From Bacteroidales bacterium M6 (lineage in GTDB: Bacteria; Bacteroidota; Bacteroidia; Bacteroidales; Muribaculaceae), in the NCBI GenBank assembly GCA_001689485.1, contig LUJQ01000021.1, positions 94,954-158,953 of the forward strand: a DNA stretch of 64,000 bases, given 5' to 3'. The position numbers and the translations under genes were made by a program. Shown one piece after another: positions 1 to 8,007 of the stretch. The number at the start of each line of letters is the position of its first letter. The stretch's first letter is position 1. The notes beneath the pieces were generated by a model. It ran no database searches, was not told the origin of the DNA, and worked only from the letters and a program-made list of their open reading frames with translations.

Positions 1-248
1 TCAGCTTCCTGACACTTCTTGCCGAAGGATATATGCTGAATGGTGACACCGACAAGGGTATTGCAACCTATAAACATATCCTGCATCTGTCGCCCGACAA
101 TTACCATGCCTTGCTGACATTAGGCAACTGGTATGCATCCAGGCCGGGGACATCCCAGGCAGAATCACCAGTTTATTACCTTGAGCGTGCCGATTCCCTG
201 CGACCTACCCCCTATGTCACCGCCCTTATAAAGCAATTGAAAAAATGA
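1..248 (+). CDS. TPR-type protein, C-terminal fragment
   Basis: The frame is open from the first bases of the window, so this is the 3' end of a gene that begins upstream; about 81 residues are visible before the TGA. The segment contains a recognisable tetratricopeptide-like helix pair (GYMLNGDTDKGIATYKHIL followed by LSPDNYHALLTLGNWY), the usual A/B helix pattern of small, large and aromatic residues. A second partial repeat ends at the stop. TPRs are protein-interaction modules, so no specific role can be given. The downstream neighbour is on the opposite strand, so the two genes converge. Confidence 0.6.
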   Translation, partial: SFLTLLAEGYMLNGDTDKGIATYKHILHLSPDNYHALLTLGNWYASRPGTSQAESPVYYLERADSLRPTPYVTALIKQLKK

Positions 249-305
249 AGGGGTGTAATTGCCGACTCATACGGGTCGCGGCTTGCGGGGCCGCAGCCAG
301 CGAGT

Positions 306-965
306 TTATTTACGACCGAAATCAGCAGGGATTTCTCCCCACAGGTCGGTATCCCAGCGCAACACGGGATTTGACGTAGAATGCGTCTGAATCCATATAT
401 CGGCACGGGCCAAAAGCTCGAAAATCTTACCGTTTCGCGACGTGCGGGTCAGTTTTGTTCGACATCCTCGGCTCTTAACCCAGCTGCGTGCCGTGCGTGA
501 ATCGCTGTAGACCGGGGTCACAGAATCCCCCTTGTTATAAAGATATGCCAATGCATGCACCAGTGCGAGGTATTCGGCAACATTGTTTGTGCCATCCTCC
601 AACGGGCCGACATGAAACAACTCTATACCCGACTTTACGTCTACCCCACGGTATTCCATACGTCCCGGGTTACCGGCACACGCTCCGTCAACAGCAATCG
701 CATCAGGATTGATTTCAGGAATCTCGCCCAACGACAAATGTTCGGACGAATGCGCCTGTGCCGCGTTATGACCGGCAATCGACATGATGATAGAAGCCTC
801 GTCGGCAGAATCTCCCCGAAAAGCCAACGTGGCGGCAACCTGGGAGTCAAAAGCCTTGAAACGGGCGCCAGGGAATCCCGTCACCTGCTCGCGGCAGTCA
901 TCCCAGTCTTCATACACCCCAGGCTCCCGTCCCACCCAGACAACATAGAATTTACGTTTTCCCAT
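306..965 (-). CDS. rnhA: Ribonuclease H1 with viroplasmin-type N-terminal domain
   Basis: Degrades RNA in RNA-DNA hybrids (R-loops, primers). The 219-residue protein has two parts. Residues 1-52 form the caulimovirus viroplasmin/RNase H1 N-terminal hybrid-binding domain (KFYVVWVGREPGVYEDWDDC, then FPGARFKAF). From about residue 88 comes the catalytic domain, with the acidic metal ligands in AVDGAC (D93), NNVAEYLAL (E131), YSDS (D155) and the C-terminal EIPADFGRK (D215). Length and domain order match the Bacteroidota type of the enzyme. The gene lies 18 bp downstream of the dehydrogenase-like gene on the same strand, so the two are probably cotranscribed. Confidence 0.9.
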   Translation of the reverse strand: MGKRKFYVVWVGREPGVYEDWDDCREQVTGFPGARFKAFDSQVAATLAFRGDSADEASIIMSIAGHNAAQAHSSEHLSLGEIPEINPDAIAVDGACAGNPGRMEYRGVDVKSGIELFHVGPLEDGTNNVAEYLALVHALAYLYNKGDSVTPVYSDSRTARSWVKSRGCRTKLTRTSRNGKIFELLARADIWIQTHSTSNPVLRWDTDLWGEIPADFGRK

Positions 966-983
966 ATAACAATGCGCACAATT

Positions 984-2213
984 TCAGCTCAATGATAACA
1001 ACAAACGGATATCGGTGCAACGCATCCCGACCATACGTGCCACGCGGTCGTTGACCACCTTCCCCATAAAGGTCAGCGCGGCCTCCTGCAATCCTGGTGT
1101 CAACGGGAGCATCGCCCCGGATTCGCCGCATCCGGCAATCTGGTTAAGCAAGGTTATAAACGTGTCGCTAAGAGCCATCGCGGCCGTGCGCGGCACCGTG
1201 CTGCCCGGATTGATAAAACATGCCCTCACATGGTCGGATGCCATATCGTTAGCCATTGCAAAACCGGTGGCACTCTTACAGCAATTACGGTCGATTTCAC
1301 CGAGGTCGACCATACGGGCAGCCGGGAAAGCGTTTCCAGGCGTTTCCGATAGGTCAAACAGCAGGACTTTACGCTTAAGGATACGGCCCATGTCGCCGTC
1401 GACCGGCAGAGCATCACGTCGGTCAGTAACAATAACAATATCCGCTGTCCGCAAGGCGTTTTCCAACACGTGCGGATGAACCGACGACCCTATCACCCCG
1501 TTGCCAAGCTGGCGTAGGGCGGCACGCAGCTGGTAGACATCGTCATCAAACAGGCGCACCACCGCTCCCAGCCCAATAGCCGAACGGGCTGCGGCACACG
1601 CTGCAAGGCATGAACCGATAATGGTAACCTCGCACGGTATGACACCGGCAATGCCTCCCAGCAGAATCCCTTTCCCGTTAACCGGGTCGGCAAGCATCGA
1701 GGCGGCGATAGTCATGGCACTGCGGCCATCTATTTCCGACAATATGTCGCCGAAAGGACGGTTGCCGAGAGGGTCACGAACAAGGTCGATGGCAATATTG
1801 ATTATACGCCGTGCAATCAGCTCGCGCACCACTTCGGCTCCTTGCCGACGTGAGAAATTTGCAAGACTGAGCAATATTGCCCCACGTCGCAACATGCGTA
1901 TGCCGGCCATTTCAAGCGGTGCGAGATGAATCACAATATCGGCCTGCAATGCCTCCCGGCGCCCCACTATCCTCGCCCCTGCCCTGGCATATGCCTCGTC
2001 GGGATAATGTATGAAGGCAGCCGCCCCGCTTTCCACATTCACCACGAAGCCCATGCGGGTAAGCGCCCCCACCGCTTCGGGAGTAAGGGGGAAACGCCGT
2101 TCGGCAGGATTGTCGCATTTTGGAAGCCCTATGGTGGCATTCCTCCGTGCCTCCAATGTCGGGGCAGGAGCTTCGAGCGGCGTTGCCGCCATGTCATTGT
2201 GGCCAGATAGCAT
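984..2213 (-). CDS. Alanine dehydrogenase/PntA-family protein, probably catalytically altered
   Basis: A 409-residue member of the alanine dehydrogenase/transhydrogenase-alpha fold. The N-terminal part keeps family landmarks (RRFPLTPEAV near residue 40, then DIVIH and ILLSLANFS), and the central domain keeps the run SEIDGRSAM and the strand VTIIGS. The family substrate lysine and histidine are replaced (H in DIVIHLAP, N in SLANFS), and the glycine-rich nucleotide loop, normally GAGTVG, reads GSCLAA. It is therefore unlikely to be a working alanine dehydrogenase; a binding or regulatory role, or loss of function, is inferred. The start is uncertain: an internal Met eight codons in is equally possible. 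Downstream neighbour on the same strand is rnhA. Confidence 0.7.
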   Translation of the reverse strand: MLSGHNDMAATPLEAPAPTLEARRNATIGLPKCDNPAERRFPLTPEAVGALTRMGFVVNVESGAAAFIHYPDEAYARAGARIVGRREALQADIVIHLAPLEMAGIRMLRRGAILLSLANFSRRQGAEVVRELIARRIINIAIDLVRDPLGNRPFGDILSEIDGRSAMTIAASMLADPVNGKGILLGGIAGVIPCEVTIIGSCLAACAAARSAIGLGAVVRLFDDDVYQLRAALRQLGNGVIGSSVHPHVLENALRTADIVIVTDRRDALPVDGDMGRILKRKVLLFDLSETPGNAFPAARMVDLGEIDRNCCKSATGFAMANDMASDHVRACFINPGSTVPRTAAMALSDTFITLLNQIAGCGESGAMLPLTPGLQEAALTFMGKVVNDRVARMVGMRCTDIRLLLSLS

Positions 2214-2225
2214 GATGTCGGTCTG

Positions 2226-2330
2226 AGAGATTGTCTAAAAATTTTTTCAAAGGGATTGTCTGCTGATTTTCAGGCTCTTTTTGGTAATTTTTTAGCTTTT
2301 CAGCGGTCACGATGCCCGTAGACAATCTCT
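2226..2330. repeat. 105 bp inverted-repeat element at the end of aroK
   Basis: A perfect 12 bp inverted repeat (AGAGATTGTCTA at 2226-2237, TAGACAATCTCT at 2319-2330) flanks an AT-rich, T-rich core. The right arm lies inside the last codons of aroK (residues 187-191), and the core holds the aroK stop. It may be a small non-autonomous insertion, or a 3' structure for aroK. No transposase is present. Confidence 0.4.
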
Positions 2331-2890
2331 GAATTATTTAACAAATCAAGCACCTTATAGAATTCATTGCAGGACTCGGCGATTTCAACCTCCGATTCAA
2401 GCCGGTCGGAAGGGAACCTGACCTGTGCAAGCGAGTAGAACGGCTCACGCTCCAGGAGTTTCGACTTTACGAACGCCTCTATTTCCGACGGGGCAAGCCC
2501 TGCGAGAAGCGGACGTTGCGCCTGGGCTTCAAGCAACCTACGCACCAACACAGGGAGAGATGCCTCCAGCAGCACCGTCACCCCATGGGCATTCATCCAT
2601 TCCATATTGCCCGAATGGCAGGGTGTCCCCCCTCCGCACCCGATAATCACGTCATTACGACAGGCAGCTTCACGCAGCATCCTTGACTCAAGAGAACGGA
2701 ATGCCGCCTCACCCCTCGTCCGGAATATTTCCTGGACCGACAAAACCTCATGACGCTCGATAAGCTCGTCAAGGTCGACATAATCGAGCCTGGCCGCACC
2801 TGGAAAGGCATTTGAACCGGAGAGGGCGCGACCGAGAGTGGTTTTGCCTGCCCCCATAAAACCGATGAGAAACACTGGCTGCATAAGCAA
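2300..2890 (-). CDS. aroK: Shikimate kinase
   Basis: Phosphorylates shikimate to shikimate 3-phosphate with ATP in the cytoplasmic pathway to chorismate and aromatic amino acids. The 196-residue protein shows the P-loop GFMGAGKT (10-17), the shikimate-binding acidic motif DLDELIE (about 39-45), R58 and R60 in FRTRGEAAFR, the GCGGGTP loop (84-90), the lid arginine in AQRPLL (R126) and the adenine-side REPFY (about 148). Met1 and Met3 are both possible starts. The C-terminus is about 12 residues longer than usual, and this tail overlaps an inverted repeat. mscL lies 47 bp upstream on the same strand. Confidence 0.92.
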   Translation of the reverse strand: MLMQPVFLIGFMGAGKTTLGRALSGSNAFPGAARLDYVDLDELIERHEVLSVQEIFRTRGEAAFRSLESRMLREAACRNDVIIGCGGGTPCHSGNMEWMNAHGVTVLLEASLPVLVRRLLEAQAQRPLLAGLAPSEIEAFVKSKLLEREPFYSLAQVRFPSDRLESEVEIAESCNEFYKVLDLLNNSEIVYGHRDR

Positions 2891-2937
2891 TACGTTACAT
2901 CAAAGGGCTTCACCCTTGCAACGGTTATCCCGCCTGA

Positions 2938-3384
2938 TTATTTCCGCTGTTGTTTCAGCAAATCGCGAATTTCGGTGAGGAGTACTTCTTCCTTGGTAGG
3001 AGCCGGATCGGGCGCTGGCGCGGCAGCCTCTTCGAGTTGCTCTTTTTCTGTTTTTTTACGCAGGTTGTTGATAAACTTTATCATTACGAAGATGCAGAAT
3101 GCCACGATAAGGAAATCGACAACAGTCTGGACCCATGCCCCCCAGTTCATTGATACTTCAGGTTTCAACACCTCCTGGCCGTCCATCACAGCCTTTTGGA
3201 TTACCCACTTGTAATCAGTGAAGTTTATGCCGCCTGTAACCACCCCTATCAACGGCATGATTATGTCATTTACAAGCGAGCTTACGATTTTACCGAAAGC
3301 TGCACCGATAATAACACCGACAGCCATGTCGACAACGTTGCCTTTCATGGCAAATTCCTTGAATTCCTTTAAGAAATTGCTCAT
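2938..3384 (-). CDS. mscL: Large-conductance mechanosensitive channel
   Basis: Homopentameric inner-membrane pore that opens under membrane tension to release solutes during osmotic downshock. The 148-residue protein starts MSNFLKEFKEFAMKGNVVDMAV, the typical amphipathic N-terminal helix leading into TM1, with the glycine/alanine pore segment GVIIGAAFGKIVSSLV. A second membrane helix (FLIVAFCIFVMIKFINNL, about 92-110) is followed by the charged C-terminal helix bundle ending EVLLTEIRDLLKQQRK. Length and topology are normal. It lies in a row of minus-strand genes with aroK downstream. Confidence 0.95.
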   Translation of the reverse strand: MSNFLKEFKEFAMKGNVVDMAVGVIIGAAFGKIVSSLVNDIIMPLIGVVTGGINFTDYKWVIQKAVMDGQEVLKPEVSMNWGAWVQTVVDFLIVAFCIFVMIKFINNLRKKTEKEQLEEAAAPAPDPAPTKEEVLLTEIRDLLKQQRK

Positions 3385-3457
3385 TGTATCCTGTTTTTAC
3401 TGTTAATCTCAATTATGTATCCCCAAGAGATTGCCTGCATCATCAAGCCTATCCCCC

Positions 3458-3910
3458 CTACAGACCGGCCTTGCCAAGCGCTGCCAGCGAAATTCCCAAT
3501 GTAATCACGGCAACTATCAGCAGTACAGGCAGCCCGACTGATATAATCAATCCGGCAACTGCCAGCCCGCGAGGTTTCTTCCCCATACCGATTGCGGAAA
3601 ACACCACAGCCAGCAACCATATAAGCCATCCTACATAAGGCACCCACCCTATCACGGTGGTTATGAGTGACAACACAAAACCCGCAACACCCATAGGGTT
3701 GTTCTGCGGCATCGTTTGTTGTGCCGGTGCAGGCTGCCACTGCTGACGAGGCGGTTGATTGTAATAAGGTTCACCGCCATAGCCGGGTGCGGCATCCATG
3801 TATGGTTCGCGGCCGCGATTACGCCGGTCGCCGGGGAACGGTGGCGGAACAGGCGCGCCCCCGCCATAGGGATGCCCCGTATTGTTATAGTAACCGTTGT
3901 CGTTCGACAT
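3458..3910 (-). CDS. Small membrane protein, DUF4190-like
   Basis: A 150-residue protein. The first ~70 residues are hydrophilic and low in complexity (G, Y, N, P, Q, R rich, for example GGGAPVPPPFPGDRRNRG). The rest holds two or three hydrophobic segments (VAGFVLSLITTVIGWVPYVG, then LLAVVFSAIGMG, then GLPVLLIVAVITLG) with the small-residue pattern of the DUF4190 family. Function unknown. The start is taken at 3910 rather than 30 bp upstream because a full AGGAGGA Shine-Dalgarno lies five bases before this ATG. It is divergent from the DUF349 gene and shares a compact promoter region with it. Confidence 0.75.
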   Translation of the reverse strand: MSNDNGYYNNTGHPYGGGAPVPPPFPGDRRNRGREPYMDAAPGYGGEPYYNQPPRQQWQPAPAQQTMPQNNPMGVAGFVLSLITTVIGWVPYVGWLIWLLAVVFSAIGMGKKPRGLAVAGLIISVGLPVLLIVAVITLGISLAALGKAGL

Positions 3911-3915
3911 AATAA

Positions 3916-3922
3916 TCCTCCT
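3916..3922 (-). promoter_or_regulatory. Strong Shine-Dalgarno AGGAGGA
   Basis: AGGAGGA ends five bases before the ATG at 3910. Such a strong site is uncommon in this window and decides the start of the DUF4190-like gene. Confidence 0.75.
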
Positions 3923-3937
3923 TGTTGTTATAATTTG

Positions 3938-3965
3938 CAAATATACGCAATATTCCCTATATTTG
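3938..3965. promoter_or_regulatory. Two back-to-back -7 boxes (TATATTTG)
   Basis: CAAATATA at 3938-3945 (TATATTTG on the minus strand) and TATATTTG at 3958-3965 (plus strand) are separated by 12 bp. They would serve the DUF4190-like gene (leader about 25 nt) and the DUF349 gene (leader about 85 nt). The -33 zone of each promoter overlaps the -7 zone of the other, so the two may compete. Consensus -33 TTTG is not obvious on either side. Confidence 0.55.
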
Positions 3966-4054
3966 CCTCATGGTTTGATAAAACCGGCGCAGCGTCCGGC
4001 ATTTCGGGCAGAGCGCCGCGTTGTGCCCCCTTAAACTCTAACTTTCGTTATTTT

Positions 4055-5974
4055 ATGGAAACGCGTGAAAAGTCTGTCGTTGCCGAAAACGCCACGAACG
4101 ACCTAGCCCCCAACCCAGTTGCAGAAGCAGTTACCGCTTCAGCAGAACCAATCGCAGCCGAGCCGGCAATGGAAACGGCACAGGCACCAGGCACCGCCGA
4201 TGAACACACCGACGAAGCCATCTTATCAGAAAACACACCGGCCGCCGACAATGTTGACACGGAATGCACCACACCGCAGGCAACGTCGAAAGAGGATGTG
4301 ATTGCATCCCTGGAACGCATGGCCGATGACGGCAACAACTCCGAAATCTCGCGCGAAGATATCGCACGGCTCAAACAACAATTCTACGCGTTCCGTAAAA
4401 CGGAAATCGAAGCCGAACAGGCCGCGTTCGTAGCTGCCGGTAACGATGAAACGGCATTTATCCCGTCGCCTGACGCTGACGAAGAACGCTTCAAAGAGCT
4501 CCTTAACCGTGTGCGCGACCGCAAAGCCGCTATCGCTGCCGCACAGGAAGCCGAGCGCCTTCAGAATTTCGAACGGAAAAAAGCCCTCATCGAAGAGCTT
4601 CTGACCATATCGGCCGACACCGACAACGTGAACCGTGCGTTCCCGAGGGTAAAGGAAATTCAGGCCGAATTCAAACTAATCGGGGAAGTGCCGCCAACCG
4701 AAGCCACCGACCAATGGAAGGCTTACCAAAGCGCTGTAGAGCAGTTCTACGACCAGCTCAAGGTCAACAAGGATTTGCGCGATTACGACTTCCGCAAAAA
4801 CCTGGAGCTAAAAACCATGATATGCGAGGAGGCCGAACGTCTCGACTCCGAGGAGGACGTAATCCTGGCATTCAAACGCCTCCAGAACCTTCACGATGAA
4901 TGGCGCCAGGCCGGACCCGTGGCAAAAGAATTGCGCGAGGAGATATGGGCGCGGTTCAAAGAAGCCTCGGCTGTGGTGAATAAGAAATACCAGGCATTTT
5001 TCGAAGAAAGGAAAGCCCGCGAAGCCCGGAACGAGGCTGAAAAAACCGCACTTTGCGAACGGGTCGAAACCATCGACCTCACTGCCATCAAGAGTTTCCC
5101 TGCATGGGACGAGATGACCAAGACCGTTCTCGCCGCACAGGAAGAATGGAAAAAAGTAGGTTTCGCATCGCGCAAAATCAACAACGAGCTGTTTGCACGT
5201 TTCCGAAAAGCATGCGACAATTTCTTTACCGCCAAAGGTGACTACTACCACAAGATAAAGGAAGAAATGGCCGCGAACCTGACAAAGAAAACCGCATTGT
5301 GCGAACAGGCCGAAGCTCTCAAAGATTCTACCGACTGGCATAAAACAGCCGACCGCCTTGTTGCATTGCAGAAGGAATGGAAAACCATCGGCACGGTTGC
5401 AAAGAAACACTCCGATGCAGTGTGGCACCGCTTCCAGCAGGCATGCGACAGCTTCTTCGAAAAACGGAAGAAAGCCCTTAACGAAGGCCGTTCGGAAGAA
5501 CAGGCAAACCTGAAGGCGAAACGCGAAATAATCGAGCAGCTGAAAGCCATCCCCGCCGACACCCCACGTAACGAGGCTATGGCGAAAGTAAAGGAGCTTC
5601 AAGCCTGCTGGCAGCAAATCGGCCATGTGCCTTTCCGCGAGAAAGACAAACTATATGATGACTACCGGGCTATATGCGACGCTTTCTATGCCCGCTCTCG
5701 CGATGCCAGGGGCGGCATGAAACGTTTCGAGGATGTGATAAAGGAAATGGGGTCCGACGAAAGCAAGCTTCACCGCGAACGCGACCGCATACTCCGCACA
5801 CTCGACATACGACGCAACGAGTTGAAAACCTACGAAAACAACCTCGGCTTCCTCTCATCGAAAAGCAAGTCGGGCGACTCGATGGTGCGTGAAATGGAAC
5901 GCCGCATCCAGCGCATAAAGGATGACATTACCTCAATTGAGGAAAAGCTGCGTCTTATCAATGAAAAATTATAA
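4055..5974 (+). CDS. DUF349 repeat protein (coiled-coil rich)
   Basis: A 639-residue cytoplasmic, highly charged, mostly helical protein. After an acidic, low-complexity N-terminus (about 1-110) come five DUF349-type repeats, recognised by the recurring core of a hydrophobic-E-W segment, a G, then W/Y-xx-F/Y and C/A-xxFF: IQAEFKLIGEVPP, LHDEWRQAGPVAK, AQEEWKKVGFASR, LQKEWKTIGTVAK and LQACWQQIGHVPF. The C-terminus is a coiled coil (MVREMERRIQRIKDDITSIEEKL). The frame is open further upstream, but the ATG of METREKSV is preferred because everything before it covers the promoter region and looks non-coding. Function unknown in Bacteroidota. A perfect terminator hairpin follows. Confidence 0.85.
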   Translation: METREKSVVAENATNDLAPNPVAEAVTASAEPIAAEPAMETAQAPGTADEHTDEAILSENTPAADNVDTECTTPQATSKEDVIASLERMADDGNNSEISREDIARLKQQFYAFRKTEIEAEQAAFVAAGNDETAFIPSPDADEERFKELLNRVRDRKAAIAAAQEAERLQNFERKKALIEELLTISADTDNVNRAFPRVKEIQAEFKLIGEVPPTEATDQWKAYQSAVEQFYDQLKVNKDLRDYDFRKNLELKTMICEEAERLDSEEDVILAFKRLQNLHDEWRQAGPVAKELREEIWARFKEASAVVNKKYQAFFEERKAREARNEAEKTALCERVETIDLTAIKSFPAWDEMTKTVLAAQEEWKKVGFASRKINNELFARFRKACDNFFTAKGDYYHKIKEEMAANLTKKTALCEQAEALKDSTDWHKTADRLVALQKEWKTIGTVAKKHSDAVWHRFQQACDSFFEKRKKALNEGRSEEQANLKAKREIIEQLKAIPADTPRNEAMAKVKELQACWQQIGHVPFREKDKLYDDYRAICDAFYARSRDARGGMKRFEDVIKEMGSDESKLHRERDRILRTLDIRRNELKTYENNLGFLSSKSKSGDSMVREMERRIQRIKDDITSIEEKLRLINEKL

Positions 5975-6000
5975 CAGGCAGCACTCACGTAAAAATCATC

Positions 6001-6039
6001 AAATAAGCGGCAGCTTCTTTAGGAAGCTGCCGCTTATTT
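6001..6039 (+). terminator. Terminator hairpin after the DUF349 gene
   Basis: A perfect 17 bp stem (6001-6017 with 6023-6039) with a five-base loop TTTAG. The arm begins AAATAAGCGG and ends in CGCTTATTT, so an A tract and a T tract bracket the stem. Confidence 0.8.
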
Positions 6040-6098
6040 GATGAACACACTTACTTAACAAGCCCAATCAGATTATATTTATCGGCGCCTTATAAAAA

Positions 6099-6136
6099 AC
6101 ACGCCCTGGAAGCAGATGCTTCCAGGGCGGTTTTTA
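6099..6136 (-). terminator. Terminator of gapA
   Basis: A perfect 12 bp stem (CGCCCTGGAAGC at 6102-6113 with 6118-6129), loop AGAT. A run of A on the plus-strand left side gives the T tract for minus-strand transcripts; a T tract on the right could also stop plus-strand read-through. Confidence 0.85.
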
Positions 6137-6154
6137 TCGAAACGAGATGGTTGA

Positions 6155-7165
6155 TTAGCCGTTTACGTGCTTCATGTGGGCGATGAGGTCGAGAACCTTG
6201 TTAGAGTAACCGATCTCATTGTCATACCAAGACACAACCTTAACGAAGGTCGGGGTCAGCTGGATACCGGCCTTTGCGTCGAAGATAGATGTGCGTACAT
6301 CGCCAAGGAAGTCAGAAGAAACAACTGCATCTTCGGTGTAACCGAGGATTCCTTTGAGTTCGCCTTCGGCAGCTTCCTTCATTGCAGCGCAGATTTCCTC
6401 GTAAGTAGCGGGCTTGGCGAGGTTTACAGTAAGGTCAACTACAGAGACATCGAGGGTGGGTACACGCATCGACATACCTGTAAGTTTGCCGTTGAGTTCG
6501 GGGATAACTTTACCTACAGCCTTTGCAGCACCGGTTGAAGAGGGGATAATGTTGCCAGAGGCAGCACGGCCACCACGCCAGTCCTTCATAGAGGGGCCGT
6601 CAACGGTTTTCTGTGTAGCGGTAGTGGAGTGAACGGTAGTCATAAGACCTTCAACAACGCCGAACTTGTCGTTGAGCACCTTGGTGATAGGAGCAAGGCA
6701 GTTGGTGGTGCAAGATGCGTTCGAAACGAACTGTGTACCCTTTACGTAAGTGTTGTGGTTTACGCCGCAAACGAACATGGGGGTGTCGTCCTTCGAGGGA
6801 GCCGACATAACCACATATTTAGCACCGGCTTCGATGTGTGCCTGGGCTTTTTCCTTGGTGAGGAAGAGGCCGGTTGACTCAACAACATATTCAGCTTCAA
6901 CTGCACCCCATGCGATTTCTGCAGGGTTCTTGCATGCTGTAACGCGGATTTCCTTGCCGTTAACGATGAGGAGGCTCTTCTCCAAATCGTAATCAACAGT
7001 GCCGTCGAACTGACCGTGCATTGTGTCATACTTAAGCATGTAAGCCATGTAGTCAACGGGCAGAAGGTCGTTGATGGCAACTACTTCGATGTCGTCGCGC
7101 TTGGTTGAGGCGCGGAAAACGAACCGGCCGATACGGCCGAAGCCGTTAATACCTATTTTAGTCAT
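6155..7165 (-). CDS. gapA: Glyceraldehyde-3-phosphate dehydrogenase, type I
   Basis: Oxidises glyceraldehyde 3-phosphate to 1,3-bisphosphoglycerate with NAD in glycolysis, and runs in reverse in gluconeogenesis; cytoplasmic tetramer. The 336 residues show the N-terminal Rossmann motif GINGFGRIGR (5-14), the NAD-selective acid in INDL (D33), the active-site SNASCTTNCLAP with C152, and the C-terminal SWYDNEIGYSNKVLDL. Length is normal. A TAACTTTG -7 box lies about 130 bp upstream, giving a leader of roughly 120 nt, and a strong hairpin ends the transcript. It is transcribed alone. Confidence 0.97.
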   Translation of the reverse strand: MTKIGINGFGRIGRFVFRASTKRDDIEVVAINDLLPVDYMAYMLKYDTMHGQFDGTVDYDLEKSLLIVNGKEIRVTACKNPAEIAWGAVEAEYVVESTGLFLTKEKAQAHIEAGAKYVVMSAPSKDDTPMFVCGVNHNTYVKGTQFVSNASCTTNCLAPITKVLNDKFGVVEGLMTTVHSTTATQKTVDGPSMKDWRGGRAASGNIIPSSTGAAKAVGKVIPELNGKLTGMSMRVPTLDVSVVDLTVNLAKPATYEEICAAMKEAAEGELKGILGYTEDAVVSSDFLGDVRTSIFDAKAGIQLTPTFVKVVSWYDNEIGYSNKVLDLIAHMKHVNG

Positions 7166-7292
7166 AGTAGAAATGAATAAAAAAAGAAAATTGTTGGTTT
7201 CCTATTGTTAGTTTTAGTTAAAACAAGCTGAGAATCAGTTGCTTTAGCTCTATGCACCTATATAACAATCTTACATGCCGCATTGAGCACTG

Positions 7293-7300
7293 CAAAGTTA
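7293..7300 (-). promoter_or_regulatory. gapA promoter, -7 box TAACTTTG
   Basis: TAACTTTG on the minus strand, matching TAnnTTTG. The -33 side is a T-rich tract (GTTTTTTTCGG) without a clean TTTG. The segment between here and the rsmD stop (7301-7430) is AT-rich and shows no gene. Confidence 0.6.
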
Positions 7301-7430
7301 CTAATTTTTCCGAAAAAAACTTATTCTCAAATTCTAAAATTAAAGAAAAATTTCCTTAATAAACCCCTGGCAGCAACGAGGTCAAAGTTCCGGGCATGCC
7401 GACGGGCATATCAGAGATTGCGTAAAATCT

Positions 7431-7982
7431 TTAACAATCCCTCACTTCGAATATGGAAAAATTGACCGACCCGTAAGCCCTGTGGTCAACAAAATGGGGC
7501 AGCGAGGAGAAATCATGTTTTTTGGAATGTTCGATAATAAAAACCGAGCCGGGATGCAACAGGCGGGAATGCAGGATTTTTACCGGGATTTCCTCAAATC
7601 CCGGAAGGTCGTAAGGGGGATCGGCAAACACTATATCATAAGCCGCATGCGAACTCTCTATGAAACGGAACACATCACCACGGATAAGCGTATGTTCGTT
7701 TTCCGCACCCAGCTCTTTGGCAACCTTGCGGATGAAATTAGCCTGCGTGGCGGCCTTCTCCACTGATGTGACATGGCTGCATCCACGCGAAAGGAATTCA
7801 AATGAAACTGCGCCTGTACCAGCAAAAAGATCGAGGGCCTTAGGTGCGTCACCTTCGAAATCAACCATATTCTCAAGCACGTTGAAAATATTTTCACGTG
7901 CAAAATCCGTTGTGGGTCTTGCGGTTATATTGCCGGGGACGTCAAAACGCCGACGTCCGTATTTTCCTCTGATTATACGCAT
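7431..7982 (-). CDS. rsmD: RsmD-type 16S rRNA (guanine966-N2)-methyltransferase
   Basis: S-adenosylmethionine-dependent methylation of G966 of 16S rRNA during 30S assembly. The protein (183 residues from MRIIRGKYGRRRF) shows the family opening with basic RGKYGRRRF, the TARPTTDFARENIFNVL segment, the SAM-binding motif I LDLFAGTGAVSFE, and the catalytic motif IV DPPYDLPG. The frame allows a start 51 bp upstream, but the chosen ATG fits the conserved family N-terminus and leaves a 25 bp gap to the upstream DUF3822 gene, its usual partner in Bacteroidota. Confidence 0.9.
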   Translation of the reverse strand: MRIIRGKYGRRRFDVPGNITARPTTDFARENIFNVLENMVDFEGDAPKALDLFAGTGAVSFEFLSRGCSHVTSVEKAATQANFIRKVAKELGAENEHTLIRGDVFRFIESSHAAYDIVFADPPYDLPGFEEIPVKILHSRLLHPGSVFIIEHSKKHDFSSLPHFVDHRAYGSVNFSIFEVRDC

Positions 7983-8007
7983 GTTATTATCGGTTTGAAA
8001 AAACTTG

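Noticed and set aside
3716..4054. Upstream extension of the DUF349 reading frame to 3716
   Set aside because: It would cover the divergent gene and both -7 boxes; the codons look like antisense of the DUF4190-like gene. ATG at 4055 is the better start.
4808..5626. 272-codon minus-strand frame
   Set aside because: It is the mirror of the DUF349 repeats (F/C-rich, no start signal). The plus-strand protein has clear repeats.
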